Of a stretch of 64,000 bases of DNA, positions 62,891 through 64,000 are shown one piece after another. Origin of the DNA: Chaunax sp. Z400 (taxonomy: Eukaryota; Chordata; Actinopteri; Lophiiformes; Chaunacidae); the NCBI GenBank assembly GCA_037577475.1, contig JBAGJB010000219.1, positions 434,001 through 498,000 of the forward strand. The letters run 5' to 3'. Every line of letters starts with the position of its first letter. Position 1 is the first letter of the stretch. Under the pieces are notes generated by a model. The model did no database searches. It was not told the DNA's origin and saw only the letters and a list, made by a program, of their open reading frames with translations. The translations under genes and the position numbers were made by a program.

Positions 62891-64000
62891 TGTGAATAAT
62901 AAGTAGAACTTCTGACCACGTTCAGGAGAGCTGAGCTATAGCTCTGTAAGATAAGCTGCAGACACTTGGTGATCTGAGTTTATGGGATCAAATCCCAGTT
63001 CAAGCATTTCATTTAGATGTTTTCTCCACAGCAGTGTGAATAATAAGTAGAACTTCTGACCACATTCAGGAGAGCTGAGCTATAGCTCTGTAAGATAAGC
63101 TGCAGACACTTGGTGATCTGAGTTTATGGGATCAAATCCCAGTTCAAGCATTTCATTTAGATGTTTTCTCCACAGCAGTGTGAATAATAAGTAGAACTTC
63201 TGACCACATTCAGGAGAGCTGAGCTATAGCTCTGTAAGATAAGCTGCAGACACTTGGTGATCTGAGTTTATGGGATCAAATCCCAGTTCAAGCATTTCAT
63301 TTAGATGTTTTCTCCACAGCAGTGTGAATAATAAGTAGAACTTCTGACCACATTCAGGAGCGCTGAGCTATAGTTCTGTAAGATAAGCTGCAGACACTTT
63401 GTGATCTGAGTTTATGGGATCAAATCCCAGTTCAAGCATTTCATTTAGATGTTTTCTCCACAGCAGTGTGAATAATAAGTAGAACTTCTGACCACATTCA
63501 GGAGAGCTGAGCTATAGCTCTGTAAGATAAGCTGCAGACACTTTGTGATCTGAGTTTATGGGATCTAATCCCAGTTCAAGCATTTAGATGTTTTCTCCTC
63601 AGCAGTGTGAATAATAAGTAGAACTTCTGACCACATTCAGGAGAGCTGAGCTATAGCTCTGTAAGATAAGCTGCAGACACTTGGTGATCTGAGTTTATGG
63701 GATCAAATCCCAGTTCAAGCATTTCATTTAGATGTTTTCTCCACAGCAGTGTGAATAATAAGTAGAACTTCTGACCACGTTCAGGAGAGCTGAGCTATAG
63801 CTCTGTAAGATAAGCTGCAGACACTTGGTGATCTGAGTTTATGGGATCAAATCCCAGTTCAAGCATTTCATTTAGATGTTTTCTCCACAGCAGTGTGAAT
63901 AATAAGTAGAACTTCTGACCACATTCAGGAGAGCTGAGCTATAGCTCTGTAAGATAAGCTGCAGACACTTGGTGATCTGAGTTTATGGGATCAAATCCCA
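62890..64000 (+). repeat. 144-bp tandem repeat with tRNA-like A and B boxes
   Basis: Units start with GTGTGAATAATAAGTAGAAC at 62890, 63034, 63178, 63322, 63466, 63605, 63749 and 63893; the array leaves the window, so its right end is not seen. Period is 144 bp apart from one 139-bp unit that lost 5 bp in GCATTTCATTTAG. Each unit contains the palindrome GAGCTATAGCTC, an A-box-like TAGCTCTGTAAGATAAGCTG and a B-box/T-arm-like GGGATCAAATCCC about 45 bp further on. Units differ by only a few bases. Confidence 0.93.

Overview
The window is eukaryotic, most likely from a teleost fish, at or near a chromosome end. Four things support this. The right-hand gene has many short exons with GT/AG introns and encodes a KIF23 (MKLP1)-like kinesin motor. 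Two non-LTR retrotransposon remnants resemble common fish L2/CR1-like and RTE/Rex3-like elements. There is a long CA-rich minisatellite. Vertebrate-type telomere repeats (CCCTAA) are built into a large satellite array. No bacterial features are present. Species and family calls come from reading alone; no search was run.

Layout. Positions 1-54770 are one uninterrupted satellite array with no supportable genes. It is built from four modules, A (~152 bp), B (~178 bp), C (~151 bp) and D (~116 bp). They are chained as AB, ABC and ABABC runs, each closed by a telomere-like D module. Every module opens with the same ~30-bp core, and A, B and C also carry that core inverted, so the array is a series of near-palindromes. 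Higher-order periods of about 598, 927, 1079, 1408, 1739 and 2220 bp are visible, and multi-kb blocks recur across the array. The array stops abruptly inside an A module at 54770 and is followed by a (CA)n/CAGCTGG minisatellite (54771-56125).

Positions 56162-60115 hold eleven in-frame exons (1092 nt, 363 codons plus a stop) of a divergent KIF23-like kinesin motor domain. All splice sites are GT/AG and no exon carries a frameshift, yet the nucleotide-sensing switches have lost key residues. The first coding exon is not visible, and the reading frame ends at a TAG next to an RTE-like fragment, so the neck, coiled coil and tail are absent. An antisense L2/CR1-like LINE remnant occupies intron 2 (about 56669-57955).

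Positions 60160-60782 are an antisense RTE/Rex3-like endonuclease remnant. Positions 61381-62890 contain two copies of a ~500-bp block that looks like a 3' terminal exon plus 3' UTR, separated by two degraded tRNA-like units. From 62890 to the window end a 144-bp tRNA-like unit is tandemly repeated about 7.7 times.

The telomere-like tracts read CCCTAA on the + strand, the orientation expected at a left chromosome end. The simplest reading is therefore telomere-side satellite on the left and chromosome-interior sequence with a decaying or repurposed kinesin paralogue on the right. A stretch at about 35.5-37.4 kb carries many small indels and probably reflects poor assembly consensus.
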